Source: Pterobdella sp. o SKG-2022
Taxonomy: Eukaryota > Annelida > Clitellata > Hirudinida > Piscicolidae
Direction of reading: 5' to 3'
NCBI GenBank assembly: GCA_964035795.1
Contig: OZ038323.1
Span: forward strand, 2,500,744-2,564,743
DNA: 64,000 nucleotides
The position numbers were made by a program, and so were the translations under genes. This document shows, in pieces, positions 46,514-59,325 of the stretch. The notes under the pieces were generated by a model. The model did not search any database and had not been told where the DNA came from. It saw only the letters and a list, made by a program, of their open reading frames with translations. Positions within the stretch are counted from its first letter, which is position 1. Every line of letters starts with the position of its first letter.

Positions 46514-49190
46514 TAAAATGATATTAATGATGATACGGAAAGTCAATGGGGACAATCAGTGTACAGTCTTTGGACATAATAATGATGGTAAAGATGAAGA
46601 TAATTTTGATAATATTATAGTATTTTTTGAAGTAATATAAAAATTAACTGCGAAAAATAAAAATAAAAATGATAAGCATAAAAATAAAATAATAAAAATA
46701 ATAATAAAAGTAAAAATAAAAGAAAAAATAATAAAAAGAATAATAATAATAATAATAATAATAATATTGAAAAGCATTGAGAACACAACACACATTGGTT
46801 ATATAATACCATTGCACACTTAAAGCCAAGAGTCTTCATTTAGCAACACAAGTCATCCGTTCATGATGTCATTTGCATTAGTATATGGGGTTGATGAAGT
46901 GTAAGAAAGCTGATGGAGAAAAGTTGAAATGGAAGTGAGAATGACGATGATAATAAGCATTTTTATACTATTTTTTTTTTAAATCAGAACAATACAAGAA
47001 CAAGATTAGTAATGAGTTGAACATAAAAACATGGGTATGAATTGATCAGTAGTTGCATTCATGAGGTCATGCCTTCAAATTGACTGAGTTGGTGAAGATT
47101 TTATAAAAAAATTATGTAAAATAGCAAATAATAATATTAATAATAAAAACAAAAAAAATAATCAAGTAAAAATAATAATAATGAAATGAATAAAAAAAAT
47201 AACTTCTTAAAGCATATAGTATATATTAGTATGTGATTCATTAAAAAAGCAAAATAAAAAGCTGACTACACTCGTCATGGATATAGGGATCAAAAATGGG
47301 GGACCATAGCACATCATCACAAAACCCTCCCACAACGTGACGTAGTATTCAGTGATGTGCTTGAAATATTACAAAAAAAATAATCTTAGCATTTACATAA
47401 AAAATATCGAAAAGTAAATCTATATAAAAATATTTTTATCAAAATTAATCAAAATAACGAATAAAAATCTTAAAAATAATTTTAAAAATAGAAAAAGATT
47501 TTTAAATTAATTTTTGCAAATTCTTCTTTAATGCAACAGCTTCTAAATTCATATTGCTACAGGTTGTAGCGTAGATACAAATAGATAGGTTGCTATTTTA
47601 ATAGTTATATAAGTATTTATTGTCATATAAATAATTTTTTACAAAAAAAAATAATAAGTAAATTTTAATTCATATATACATGTGATTATGCTAATAAATA
47701 CAAATAATAGTGATTTTAGAATCCTTAGTTATAGAATAGTATAGATTTAAGGATACTTTAGTTACAGAATAAGCTTGAATGAGATTAATAAAGTCATTTT
47801 TTAAAAGACATTGTATGTTTTTATATAAAAATCCAATCAATTAAGTTGTTTTATCAAAAACGATATTTTAAAAAAATTAAAAATTAATTTTTTAACGTTT
47901 TAAATAATAATATCAATAATCCTCAGCATATTGATAGCAACTACTAAATATGCAGACGAGGATTTGTAATGGTAATCACAATGATTTGAATGCATATGAA
48001 CATAATTTCAATCAATTACTGACACATAAATGTAACTACATGTGATGAAAAAATAAAAAATAATAACAACAACAACAACAACAATAATAATAATAATAAT
48101 AATAATAAAGGTATTTTTATGAGCGAATTTTCCTGTTTTATTGAATCGAAAACAACACGATCAAAAAGTCCATATAGTTATTCTTAACAATTCTATACAA
48201 AATAAATCTAATAAAAATAATGCTAATCCCATTAAAAAATATATTAATCATGGAAATAAAAATCCTTATAGCAAAAATAATAATAATAACCGCAACAATA
48301 AAAACAATAATAATTTGAATGATACTGGTCATATCAAAAAGGTGAAGACAAGAGTTATATGTAATACCATCTCACACGTGTCAAAAGTCGTATCAAGAAA
48401 TTGTAATGAAGAAATTCCCGTGCTATATTTCCAATAATTTCTTTCATTTTTTATCCACCCTTTATATTATTCAGTGTTTTCAATTATATAACTCAGTAAT
48501 ATAATACATTAAAACTGTTTTATTTATTGCTATTTTTGTATTTTTTTCTGTTATAATCAGTTACACTGTTACCATATTTATTTTTATTATTATTTATATT
48601 GTTTATTATTTATTTCGTTTATTATTTATTTTTTTTATTATTTATATTTTTTATTATTTACCCATCACCTAAAGATGTCTCTCTTCATTACCAAACACAG
48701 TATTAATATTTCTACACTGTACCCGCTGAAGCATCAAAATAACTACCCTGTCCCTAACACCCCTATTACCTCCCCCACCATTATTACCACCGTACCACAC
48801 CATCATTTAGAAATGATAGCGGGGAACTCAGTACTATATTCCAACCATGCACACTCTGCATCCAAGTACAAATCTGTAGAATTTTATGGTATTTTGTTGT
48901 GCTGTATTTAACAATAGATTAAATACAGCACAATTGATCATGCCATTAAAAGTTATTATGTAAATGTTATGTTATAATAGTGTTACAACAAGATGGGAAT
49001 GAGTTGTATGAAGCCAAAAAATCAATTGAGGCGTGGGACTTGGATTTTAGATGGAAGGTTATGTTCAGAATTGAGTTTATAATTTAGTTACTTAGATATC
49101 TGCACCTTCAACCAAGATAGGAACATTTCTGTTAATATTTCAGCGTCTTGTGGGTAAAATAATTTTATAATTAAAGCTTGTAGTTATAAA
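46514..49190. other. AT-rich sequence with simple repeats, no gene
   Basis: (AAT)n at 46741-46766, AAC/AAT runs at 48060-48108, and an imperfect TTTATTATTTATTT tandem at 48580-48660. A perfect 15-bp inverted repeat lies at 48897-48933. A short frame at 48675-48911 is not supported by any family. Confidence 0.5.
48897..48933. repeat. perfect 15-bp hairpin
   Basis: TTGTGCTGTATTTAA (48897-48911) and its exact complement (48919-48933) flank a 7-bp loop, CAATAGA. It is isolated; function unknown. Confidence 0.6.
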
Positions 49191-49194
49191 ACGT

Positions 49195-49375
49195 TATGTT
49201 ATTTTCTTTGTAACATGAATAACTGTAAACTATTTTAGTAGATATTGATAGATCGATCTTATGGTACTGTTGTCTTTGGTTTGAAAATGATACTTGTTAA
49301 CAATGGCGACTATGCAAACGTAGGATTCTCATAATTTTCAAGATACATGTTAGTATAGGCTTATAGTTTTAAAAA
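49195..49375 (+). repeat. dispersed repeat, copy B
   Basis: Shares the ordered blocks TGAATAACTGTAAACTA, TAGTAGATATTGATAG, TACTGTTGTCTTTGGTTTGA, GTTAACAATGG and ATAATTTTCAAG with copy A (16840-17215). It is the most diverged and shortest of the three. Confidence 0.5.
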
Positions 49376-50287
49376 AATTCATCTTAACATTGATGATTTC
49401 TTTTTTCATCCCAATAACGAATATCGTTTGTTGGATGGAGAAGAATTGTCCGACTGCTGTCTACCTCAGTGACTGGGACATGCGAATCAGTATAAACTGA
49501 TGATAAAAGATCACTACCATTGATATTTATAAGCATTCTAGTTAGTAGTGTTAATTTACTGAAAAGCATTGTTAGCTAGCCATTAGTGAAGTCAAAGGCA
49601 ATTATGCTTGAAAAATTGTTTTGAGGCTTCTATGAACAGCATAAAAAAGAAAATAACAGACAATAAACCAAACGGATAATTTTTACAACGTGCTCATTTT
49701 TTTTGTATTATCAACCCTCTAATAGTTTATGTTTCTGGATTTTTCATTTCTAGATAAAAATTACATTATAAAATTCTCATTTTCTCATTAATACGTCAAT
49801 ACAGCTTAGTTGTTTATGAAATTTTAAAAATACATGTGAGTTATGAGCTTATTGAAATTTTGGTTTCAAGTAAGTAAAAACACGGAGAAGAGAAAAAATA
49901 ATGTTCAATTGAATGGAAAAAGATAGATTTACGAGCGCAATATAATAACTTTCTATTTTATTGATATTTAATCTTCCTTTATAATGATAATTTCAACACT
50001 TGAATTATATTGACTTGTATTACATTTTGTTTGACGTGCAATATAATGAGTAGATAAAGAAATTTTCAGAAAAACTTTTTGATGAAGTTAACTCGTAACT
50101 GTCCCTGGTAATACGTTGAAACCATGTTGTTTAGAAATTAATTTTAGTGCTTTGAAGTTTTATATATCAATTGAAGTTTTTTTTTTAATGATAAATTTTT
50201 TAGACTTAGATTTTGGCCCAATTTGCATTGAAAACGCGATTATAAATTTGAAATTTTAATTAAAAACTAAATTTTGCAAAATATAAC
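49376..50287. other. no gene seen
   Basis: AT-rich spacer between the dispersed repeat and the 3' end of the minus-strand gene. Confidence 0.4.
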
Positions 50288-50293
50288 TTTATT
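50288..50293 (-). terminator. possible polyadenylation signal
   Basis: AATAAA on the minus strand, about 235 nt beyond the stop codon at 50528-50530. Confidence 0.4.
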
Positions 50294-50527
50294 TTTTTGA
50301 AATTTTTGCTTAAAATACTCATGATGAAAAAGTTTGTGAAAATATCAACAATGAAAAACTAACGTAAAACAAAAAATAAGTAAAAGTGAAAAATAATTTA
50401 GAAAGTATAATGAAAGCTTAAAAAACTAAAATGGCAAAAGTAGCTCGATCTTGATTCAAAAAAACTTGAAAAAATATGGAAAAAAAAGTAACATGGCGGA
50501 CAAAGAAGCAGCATAGATAGAGAGCGA

Positions 50528-51335
50528 TCATGGGGTACCTTCGATAGACAACACGGCATCTTGCAGTGTCAGTTCCCCTTGGTCTCTCACCTTCTTATGC
50601 AATTTCTCCCTGGGTGCGATTGAGGCGCTGTGTTCTACTTCAATTGTGTGGGTCTTTAAGTTTGATAGTATGTCTGTAGTTAGTTTGTTGTTTCGTTCTG
50701 TGAGTTTTGAATCTTTTTTATCTGCAGCTAGAGATGGTATTGATGGTGAGGAAGATGAAGAAGATGAGGATGATTGAGGTGGTGAGTAGCCACCAGTGCC
50801 GGTTCTATTCATCTTTTTTTTTCTAGTTTTCCTACCTTTGCTAGTTTTAACCACATCGACTTTTTCTTTCACCTCACGATCAACTTCCTCATTCAAATTC
50901 TCAGCATCAATTTTCTTACTATCTACTTCCTCCTCATCTTCACTACCACACCCTTTACCATCACCACAGCACCTTCTCTCAGTGAGTACCGAAGCATAAG
51001 ATTTCTTCATCGAACTCCATTGTGGCTTCTCAGTCGAAGTGTCAGCCCTCTGGAACACCTCCAAAAAACCCGAATCTACCGCCGTGAGGTCCAATTTCTT
51101 GTTCTCTTTTGAGAGTTGCTGTTGTTGCTGCTGTTGTTGTTGCTGTGTTGAACTTTTATCATTGATTCTTTTTTCTTCGTTTGGTTTTTGGTCTTTGTGG
51201 TGAGGTTGTTGTGGGTTGTTGTAAGATTGTTGTGGTGATTGCTCTCGTGGCAGCATATCCTTGGGCTGTTCAGAGTTGTCGTCTTCTGGAACGTTCGATA
51301 CACTCCTCACCACTCGTTTGTTGGGGCTTGAAAGG
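50528..51335 (-). CDS. low-complexity 3'-terminal exon, WIPI gene or separate gene
   Basis: An open frame of 268 codons runs from an acceptor (CACTTCCACAG) to a stop at 50528. It begins LSSPNKRVVRSVSNVPEDDN, has a run of about ten Gln, a segment SVLTERRCCGDGKGCGSEDE, a Lys/Arg patch (GRKTRKKKMNR), a Ser run, and ends ELTLQDAVLSIEGTP. The residues look like a disordered tail. It lies just downstream of the WIPI propeller exons on the same strand, where WIPI proteins have a variable C-terminal tail. The exon needs one base to enter, while the last propeller exon ends in phase 0, so an unseen exon must lie between, or this is another gene. Confidence 0.6.
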
Positions 51336-51579
51336 CTGTGGAAGTGTTCAAATATTATCACAAAATAAATAAATCATAAAAAAAAGATTTATTTAAAAAT
51401 TTATAATGTTATAAACAAGTAAGAAAAAATAGTGATAAATGTTCGCAAACAAATTTTTTGAACTGATTTTATCCACTAAAAATGAATTAACTTGAGACTA
51501 TGAATAATAATAATAATAATGATAATAATCAACTATAATTTAATACAAACAAAAAATATTAATATTTTTATCATCATCA

Positions 51580-51670
51580 GCGCCTCAGTTGCTCCCATGG
51601 GCGTTATAAAAACGAACCTTAAATTGGTGCTCAACGCTTGATATTTTGCCGCTTCAACTATACTACTAAC

Positions 51671-51729
<59 letters not shown>

Positions 51730-51730
51730 G
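51580..51730 (+). repeat. LINE/SINE-like 3' end with (AAT)n tail
   Basis: The segment GCGCCTCAGTTGCTCCCATG...CTTCAACTATACTACTAAC is followed by (AAT)n at 51670-51729. A GC-richer body followed by an AAT tail resembles the 3' end of the CR1/L2 element at 28400-28481. Its minus-strand frames have stops in every entry phase tested, so it is not the missing exon. Confidence 0.4.
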
Positions 51731-51815
51731 AATAACAATGATATCAACAATGACAAAAACAATATTCCTAATAATAAAAAAATAATAATAATAATATCCA
51801 ATCATTCACCACTAC

Positions 51816-54800
51816 GCACTCATGCTCGGCCACCAGGGTGCACTCGCCCCCCATATTGACATCCACGTGGTAAACCATCAAGATACCGTCACTCATCACT
51901 ACCATCAGGTACAGCTGCTCATGGATGCTGTGTGTGTGTGTGTGGGTGGGTTTGTGTGTGTGTGGGTGTATGTGTGTGGAAAGAGGTTGTATATGTATTT
52001 GTGTGTTGGTGAAGGTGGGAGAAGAGGTTTGTTTTTATGTGCTTAGGTGTGTTTGTGTATGTGTGAAGGGAGAAAAAGTTGATTTCGTGTATGTGTCTTT
52101 GTTTATGTATGTGGCTAGCCATGTATGGAGAATGCATGTATATATTATTCAAAGACAGAACCACATCCACAAAATTTAATACTTTTATCCATTGTAAAAA
52201 ATAAGCAAAAAAATAAAGCAAAGATTCATCAATAAAAATAACACAAACCTAGTGAGACCACAAATATTTCTGCTACCACATAAGGGCAGTTTGGCTACAG
52301 CAAAATACCTTTGAGAATAATATCAATATAAAAAATTAATTATCGTTGGAATAAATTGATTAATTGATTGCTTTATTCAAAGCAATAACGAGACATTTTA
52401 TAATGATAAACTTGAAGTTTTACAGCTTATAGTTTTTATAAGTATGCATGGAATAATATTTGGCAAAACATGAACGATTGTCAGTGGTTTGAAAATTATG
52501 TGAACGGATCACTTGAGATTATTGGTTTGAAGTTTACTCAATGCTTCGATCTGTTGTTCATATAGTGTCTAACCTCATACTATGAGACAAAAACGTTAAA
52601 CGAATAATATTAATAACAATAAAAATAAAGAAAAATCATAATACACAATGTTAAAACTTGAAGCATATAACTAATAATGCCTATATAAAACAAGCACAGC
52701 GGTTGGAATATTTGTTATAAAAACTAAGCTTTTCGATAACTAACCCATACATAAAAACAAAAATATTTATACAGAATAAAAAAGGTTTAATTTAATGATA
52801 CAACAATGATAATACAATAAAATACAATACAATACAATATGATATATAATAATATACAATACAATACAATAAAATACAATACAATACAATATGATACAAT
52901 AATATACAATACAATACAATACAATATGATACAATAATATACAACACAATACAATACAATATGATACAATAATATACAATACAATGCAATGCAATACAAT
53001 ACAATATGATACAATAATATACAATACAATACAATACAATGCAATACAATACAATATGATACAATACAATACAATAAAATACGAAAAAGATTGAAGTGTC
53101 ATTAACTTAAGAAGTTTTTAGGCCAACTCTATGTAAAATAACAGTGTGGTATGTTATTGGTTAGAACCTTTCTTGGTTGAGCACTTCAGAGACTTGGGAG
53201 GGTAGATAGGTGGTGGAAGACCTAAAAGCATGGCCTGTGTTGATTGGTGGAGATTATTTGTATGAGAGCGTTATAAAGTTTGAATTTTGCAAAATTATAT
53301 TGCTAAAACATATGAAGATAAGCATGTTAACGCCAAATAAGCGTGATATACTTTGATTTTTGTTAAAAGTACATGATAATAACTCATTTAGCGTTTTAAA
53401 ATTTCCTCGAAATTAATATTTGAATTTAAAAAACCCTTAATTATTGAATCGGAAACTAAAACCAGTATCTACCTAAGTAATCCATCCAGCCTTGATCCTG
53501 GTAGCTGCTGGAACAGCTGGCAGCTGGAAATACCACTGGGGCAGCTAGACTGCTTGTTGTAGCTGAAAGCTGCTTAGCAGGGTCTAATTTGAAAATATGC
53601 ACCGTTTCAGTGCTGCTTGAACAAGCTAAGTAACTGTTGTCTTTGCTGAAAGCTAACGTGTAAACTGTGGCGAATCTGATGATTTTATATAACATATAAA
53701 ATAAATTGGATGGACAAAATTGATATTCAAAAGCAAACAATCTAAGTAAATTTTTCAAACCTAATCATTATATATATGTATATATATTTTAATATGAGTG
53801 ATTTATAAACAAAATATTGATTATTATGAAACTTATAGCTTTATGCTATGAAAATAAATTATTAAAACTAACTTTTGAAAAGAATATTAATTTTTATTGA
53901 CATTATTAATAAAAATAATAATATTTTTATTATTATAGAATATGATACGATACAAACCTCTTTATGCCCCTTCTGAACTCGTAGATCTTCGACTTGGTTG
54001 CTATTGAAAACACTCTTATAACTGTACCCTATGGATAGTAATATTTTATTTACTTAATTAATATTTTTATTATTTCTATTATTAATTATTCACAATCATT
54101 GTTTCTATTACTTTTTATTTATGTAGTTAATATCAATTAATTGATTATTTTTTATTATTCTAATCTTTATTGAAATTATTATTCATCATATTGTAGCGTT
54201 ATAAGTTTCTGAGGTATTTTTATGTTACTCTATATTGATTTTCCGTTATAGAAAAACGTTTGACAGTCTATACTCATTGACAGAATCGATGCGATGTTTG
54301 TGAATAGCTTTAAAAAGCTTTCAACTAAAAATTGAAATAATAATTATTTTTAAAATAATACAAAATAGTATAAAAATGAATTAATTTTGTAGAAAAAAAT
54401 AATAAAGTTTGAAAATTAATATATATAATAATAATGTAGTTTTGAAAAAGCAAAAAAAATAGTTAAAAATAACAACCAACTAAAAATCACCTTGGAGGAT
54501 GCCGTAGCCAATAAAAGGCCGTCTTGGGAGAAAGTGATTGTGGAAAGAACACTGTCGTGTGCTTCGATAGTCCAAATGGCTTTCTGTTGGTGAACCAAGG
54601 TGATGATAAGTAGGACCATTGAATGTTGAAATAAGCTTTTATAACTCCAATGTGAAGCATTTGTACCTCCACTTGATAATGTAAGCTCATCTTAGCAATA
54701 CTTATCGTAAAATAAAATAAACTCCTAAAAGTGTTTTTATTTGAATATTCACGTTTGGCTTGAAGAATTAAAATGTGAAGAAGTTATAAATAGATTTAGT

Positions 54801-56582
54801 TCTTTAACCCATTTATGCCTAAAGTCCTATTAGTTGATATTTATTAGCTCTAAAAATAGCTATAATTTTTGATAAGTTTAACCTTATCATGAAATAGTTA
54901 TATAAGATTCATCAAAATAACACTGATATGAATCTATTTTGAAATGCTACTCTGTTTTGAATTTAATACTTTCAATAAAACCTTACAACTTGCTCTCTTA
55001 TAAATAATATTGCTTCCAGATGGTTATAAGATGAGGGAAGACAAGTATGGCAGCTGGTTAAAATATTTATTCAAATTGATCAAAACATAATCAAAACCCA
55101 TTCCAACCGCAAACAACTTTATAAAAAATTTTAGTCAGGTTTTGAAAAACTTTATTTTTAGTTTAAAGAAGACTTAAAACTACTGGAAATTCATAATCCA
55201 TCATACTATTGATAATAATTCAATAAAATCTTCCCTAATCAGATAATTTCCTTCGCAATAAAATCAAAATCTTCATAAATTTGCACACCTCTTTGACCTA
55301 ACTACTCCAACCTCCCAATACCCTCTTTTCCACAAAAACTCACAAGATTCTCAGCGTCAAAAACGACCACTCCTCCACTATGGTTATTAGAAGGATACGC
55401 CAGAAGTGACGGGAGGTGGTTGGGAGAGAGTGATATGGTGTGGTGGGTGTGCAGCGGAATATCCTTGATCGTGTGAAGAGCCCGTAGATCGTTAAGGCTA
55501 TGTATTATTATCGAGTCTTCCAGGCATATCACCAGACGCTGATGGTGGGGGTGGTGGTTTGACGGGGGTGAATGGATGAAAAGCATGATAGAAATTTTGT
55601 TTATAAAACAGGCTAGCATAGAAACTAGAGGATAATGATGATGGTTGGAAGGATACTCAAATGGATTTTAGATATATTGTTATTAAAAATATAATTTATT
55701 AAAAATTGATTGGAAGTTACAACAACAAATATATCTAATTAATGCAATGAACAGCAAAATTTTATATTTATAACAAAACTGTAACTAAGCTTTCCATCAG
55801 ATTATCTAGTTTTATGAGATGGTGATTATTGAATATTAATATTTTATTATCTGCTCAACACTTACGCAATAAAACCAAATTTTATCCAATCGTGTTGTTT
55901 TGTACCACATCAAATAATATAACATTATACAACATAATATAATACAGATAATACAGAGTAACACAATTAAAGATATAATATAACTAAAATAATATATTAA
56001 AATGTGAATTGATACAACATAATATAATAAAATACAACATAATATAATAGAATAAAATACAAAATCAGAATACAATAAAATACAACTAAACGAAATATAA
56101 TAAAATACAACAAAACATAATGTAATACAATACAAAACTGTATAATATAATACAATACAACACCGCATAATATAATACAATACAACAGCACATAATATAA
56201 TACAATATAACACCACATAATATAATACAATGCAATACAACAAAACATAATACGATACAATACAACACCACATAACATAATACAATAAAATAAAACACCA
56301 CATAATATAATATAATAAAATACAACACCACATAACATAATACAATACAAAACAACAAAACATAACACAAAACAATACGACACCACACCGTGTATCCCTC
56401 ATCACACACACTCACACTCTTGTTGATCTTGACGGCCAGTATATTACTGTTGTAACTGTACGTGCATACTTCCGTCTGTTTCTTGAAGTGGTGCAGCACC
56501 AGTCTGGAGGGGGCCTCTGACGTCACGAACGCCACCAAAGAACTGTTGAACAACCTTTCGATCAAAACGACATCTTTGCTAT
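51816..56582 (-). CDS. WIPI2: WIPI1/2-type PROPPIN (Atg18 family), 5' incomplete
   Basis: A seven-bladed beta-propeller that binds PI3P and recruits autophagy conjugation machinery to forming autophagosomes. Exons: 56582-56416, 55538-55344, 54583-54491, 54028-53958, 53675-53473, 53234-53168, 52308-52249, 51927-51816. All phases agree. Landmarks: VVLIERLFNSSLVAFVTSEA, VCTYSYNSNILAVKINKS, RLVICLEDSIIIHSLNDLRA, IEAHDSVLSTITFSQDGLLL, GTVIRVFSIATKSKIYEFRR (the FRRG lipid-binding motif, both Arg present), YTLAFSKDNSYLACSSSTET, AFRSSTTYLPSQVSEVLNQE, YFAVAKLPLCGSRNICGLTS and DGILMVYHVDVNMGGECTLV. The YLPSQV segment favours WIPI1/2 over WIPI3/4; paralogue choice is uncertain. The exon for the first blade was not found above 56582 and may be outside the window. 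The end of the last exon (donor after GAGTGC) is one of three possible GT positions, all in phase 0. Confidence 0.92.
51928..52090. repeat. (GT)-rich tract at a WIPI splice acceptor
   Basis: GT repeats and GTGTGTG-rich sequence; on the gene strand this is a CA-rich tract ending directly in the acceptor CACAG at 51928-51932, before exon 51927-51816. Confidence 0.85.
52790..53085. repeat. pentanucleotide-based satellite in WIPI intron
   Basis: ACAAT/AATAC pentamers form longer units like ATGATACAATAATATACAAT repeated about seven times. It lies in the intron between exons 53234-53168 and 52308-52249. Long minus-strand frames of Tyr, Cys, Ile, Leu and Val are artefacts of the repeat. Confidence 0.92.
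54804..54900. mobile_element. piggyBac-type terminus next to GATAAG motif, WIPI intron
   Basis: TTAA at 54804-54807 is followed by CCCATTTATGCCTAAAGTCC, the complement of the terminus at 3501-3522. About 45 bp on, AATTTTTGATAAGTTTAACC and TTATCATGA match the GATAAG-family motif. It may be a short nonautonomous element; its other end was not located. Confidence 0.5.
55905..56390. repeat. pentanucleotide-based satellite in WIPI intron
   Basis: Degenerate units such as CATAATATAATACAATACAA followed by CACCA recur more than ten times. It starts within about 30 bp of the donor of exon 56582-56416. The long minus-strand frames here are repeat artefacts. Confidence 0.92.
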
Positions 56583-57079
56583 CTGTTGCGATGTGTGGGG
56601 TGCATTGAGTTTTTTTGTTAATCGTGTGTGTTTTAAAGGATTTGGTGGGATATTTCTTGTATTCATAGATACACAAGTTGGATTTAATATGAAATGTACA
56701 AAACAAATATTTTATGTTATAGCTTTGTATAATACCTTTGAATGTATAATAAATTTTTTAAAAACACTTATATTCAACAAAGTGAGAAATAATTTTCGAT
56801 AAGTTCAGCCTTATCATGAGACCTAAGGTAATGTAAAAAAATCAGAAAATAGTGATTCTGAAACTCATTAGTTAAAAACCATTGAAACGAAGTTCATACA
56901 TTATTAATATAAATACATGTCGTTCCACAGTGAATACAAGATCCCGACAGAAGACTCAGTCTGCTCAAATCCTACATCATATGTCAAAAGGCATGAATTA
57001 ATTTGTACTGTGAACCTTTAAAGCAAACATATAAAAGACCCTCATATCGTAATCTTTCACACCAAAGAAATTGCCATCA
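56583..57079. other. no exon recognised; one repeat motif
   Basis: Expected upstream part of the WIPI gene, but no first-blade exon could be recognised. 56790-56820 contains AATTTTCGATAAGTTCAGCC and TTATCATGAG of the GATAAG family. Confidence 0.4.
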
Positions 57080-57445
57080 TCCTATTTCCAAATTTCACTT
57101 TTATTGCAAGATTAAGGTATTTAATTCTGCCATAATACATTGTATTGCTATACATATTCTAGTAACTGTGTTGATAGCAGTCAGTCTAGATTGCTGTTAC
57201 AACTTATATTGAAATGCATGAAATAAGCCATTTATTTAAGATAAATTATTATAAACTCTCAGCCCGAGGTAGCATCCAATTATCTGAGTTCAAAATTCTC
57301 TTCCCACACTAGGACAGTTTGTTTTTTCCGTTATCAACCAGGATGATGGAAAAAGCCAAATGATAACTACCAAAATAATACTTTTTCGATATCTGCTATT
57401 GGAGCCTACTGCTATCAAAGTTAAAACAGATGGGTAGCACTATTC
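57080..57445 (-). repeat. dispersed repeat, copy C
   Basis: Reverse orientation to copy A. On the minus strand it reads AATAGCAGATATCGA, GTTATCATTTGGCTTT, GTTGATAACGG, TTGGATGCTACCTCGGGCTG (57260-57279), AAATAAATGG and TGACTGCTATCAACA in the same order and similar spacing. Confidence 0.7.
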
Positions 57446-59261
57446 ATAGGTGCTAATTTTGATGCAATCAATGGAGAAGTCCAGGGCAAGAAGTTAATAC
57501 GAAGCATTAAGTAATAAGATAATATAAATGTGGTAATGAAATTTTTTTGAATTTAACATGACTTGAAAAAGAATTTGTAGATTAGCCTAATATTGTCTGG
57601 TTTGATTAGCATCTTCAAAAATTAATTTTCCAGCATTCGAGTAGTTTAACAAAAAAGATTGAAAAAGCTTTATAAAGATAATACAAATAGCTTATTAGAT
57701 ACTACCAATAAGAATGTCACAACATAAAGTTCTTGATTTAAGTTCTTATAGATATTTCATTTAATAAACAGATTAAATTTCCTAATGAGTTTTAGCTTTT
57801 GGTATTTCCATGAAATGTTTTCAAGATTTTATATATATCATTATTATTATAAACTTCTTAGCACAAGATTGACGTCATGATGCAGTAGTTGATGATGACA
57901 TCATATGGAGGCTAAGAACAGCGTTTGTGATGAAAAGAATTAAAAAAAACAAATAAAACAAAAAAATGAAAATATCAGTACCGAAATAATATTACTTTTA
58001 AGATTTCTTAGCGCGGAATTTATAAAAAAATTTTCTTTAAAAGCGCTAAAATTAATAAAAAAAAATAACAATATGAAAACAATGTTGGTAATAAACAAAC
58101 AATAAAAATAATTAAAATGATAATATAAAAAAGTAATAACCAAATTTATAAAGTGTGGGCAGTTGTTTGTGAACAATAGCTAGAGAGTGGATTGAGTAGT
58201 CACTCCTTCTGCCAACAACCAATGAACTGTTTGGAATTATTTATGCTATTTATAGTATTCTATTAATAAACATTGGAATATTAATTCAAACTAATCAATT
58301 GATAAATAATGTGCAATAACTATTATTGAATTCTTTTATGATTAATAAATTTATTTTAGATAAATCAATATTGATTAATTTACTTCAATTATAACAAAAA
58401 ATTTTATAAGTACAATATTAAGCATTTAAAAAGGTTGAATTGATTGAAATTATTGTGAGGTAACAATTAACAATGAATAAGTGTTGTGTTTCTTTAAATT
58501 TATTTTTAGTTTCATGGTATATTTAAGTTTTATGATGTTGAATTAGAATCATAAAAAAACTGTAACTTAATAAACTGATGAGTGCTTTTTGTAAGAATGT
58601 TATTTTGACAGAGTTTGAATGCAAGATTTATTTGAACAAAAAGTGTATGCAACATCATTGTAAGATGATCCCAAAGTTTTAAGTGCATTATTTTAGGTTT
58701 TTATTAAATAATTGGTTTTTTGAATTAATATAGCTTTTTTATGATAATTTAGAAAAATTTTGATGAATGAGTCATTGAGTAAAATACCATAAAAATGACA
58801 AAACTTTTGTCTTTTATTGCCCAACAATTTGAAATTTTATTTTATGTAAAATATTATTTAAGTAATTGTGAATTTTTATAAAAATATATAAAATTTTAAT
58901 TCATTTAAAAATGCACATTCGAACAGATTGAAAATGCATGTAAGTAAACAAAGAGATCTTTTGTTAAAAGATGTTACACCCAATTTTGTAGATTTCAAAC
59001 GATTCCAAAACTAATTTTAAGATTAATATTGATACTAAATGAATCGAAATAGTATAAAATTATTCACCTGAAATCTTGGTTGAAATTTGCGAAACATAAA
59101 GAAGTAGAAGAATCAGTCGAGTCATTGTTTTTGAGAAAATTCATTAGAAAAGTTAAACTTTGCACCGGGTATTCAAAATGTTTGAGATAAAGTTAGGTTA
59201 TTGTTTTGAAAATAATTTGTTGATAAAATCGATTTTTTAAATGCGTTTAAGTTTTATTTAC
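57446..59261. other. no gene seen
   Basis: AT-rich. On the minus strand 57985-58020 has CGCGCTAAGAAATCTTAAAA followed by AT-rich sequence, like the GTGCGCTATAAAAATCTT 3' end of the LINE at 28.4 kb; it may be a stub of that family. Confidence 0.35.
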
Positions 59262-59325
59262 AATAGAGGCAAACGGGTTAAATATTACTAGACCCCGCCC
59301 ATCTCAGCTGAGAGTCCTAATAATA
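59262..59325. repeat. piggyBac-like terminus at TTAA
   Basis: GAGGCAAACGGG ends in TTAA at 59278-59281, the inverted form of TTAACCCGTTTGCCTC. To the right, GCCCATCTCAGCTGAGAGTC carries a CTCAGCTGAG palindrome in a setting like the GCCCATTGATCTC motif at 773 and 5251. Which side is the element is unclear. Confidence 0.35.

Noticed and set aside
51590..51660. Minus-strand frame (VEAAKYQALSTNLRFVFITP) as the missing WIPI exon.
   Set aside because: All acceptor choices in the required phase meet a stop, and the segment resembles a LINE/SINE 3' end followed by an AAT tail.
52767..53102. Long minus-strand frames rich in Tyr, Cys, Ile, Leu and Val.
   Set aside because: Translation of a pentanucleotide satellite inside a WIPI intron; no real protein.
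55836..56386. Long hydrophobic minus-strand frames that look like membrane proteins.
   Set aside because: Again satellite sequence in an intron; the only real coding part is exon 56582-56416.
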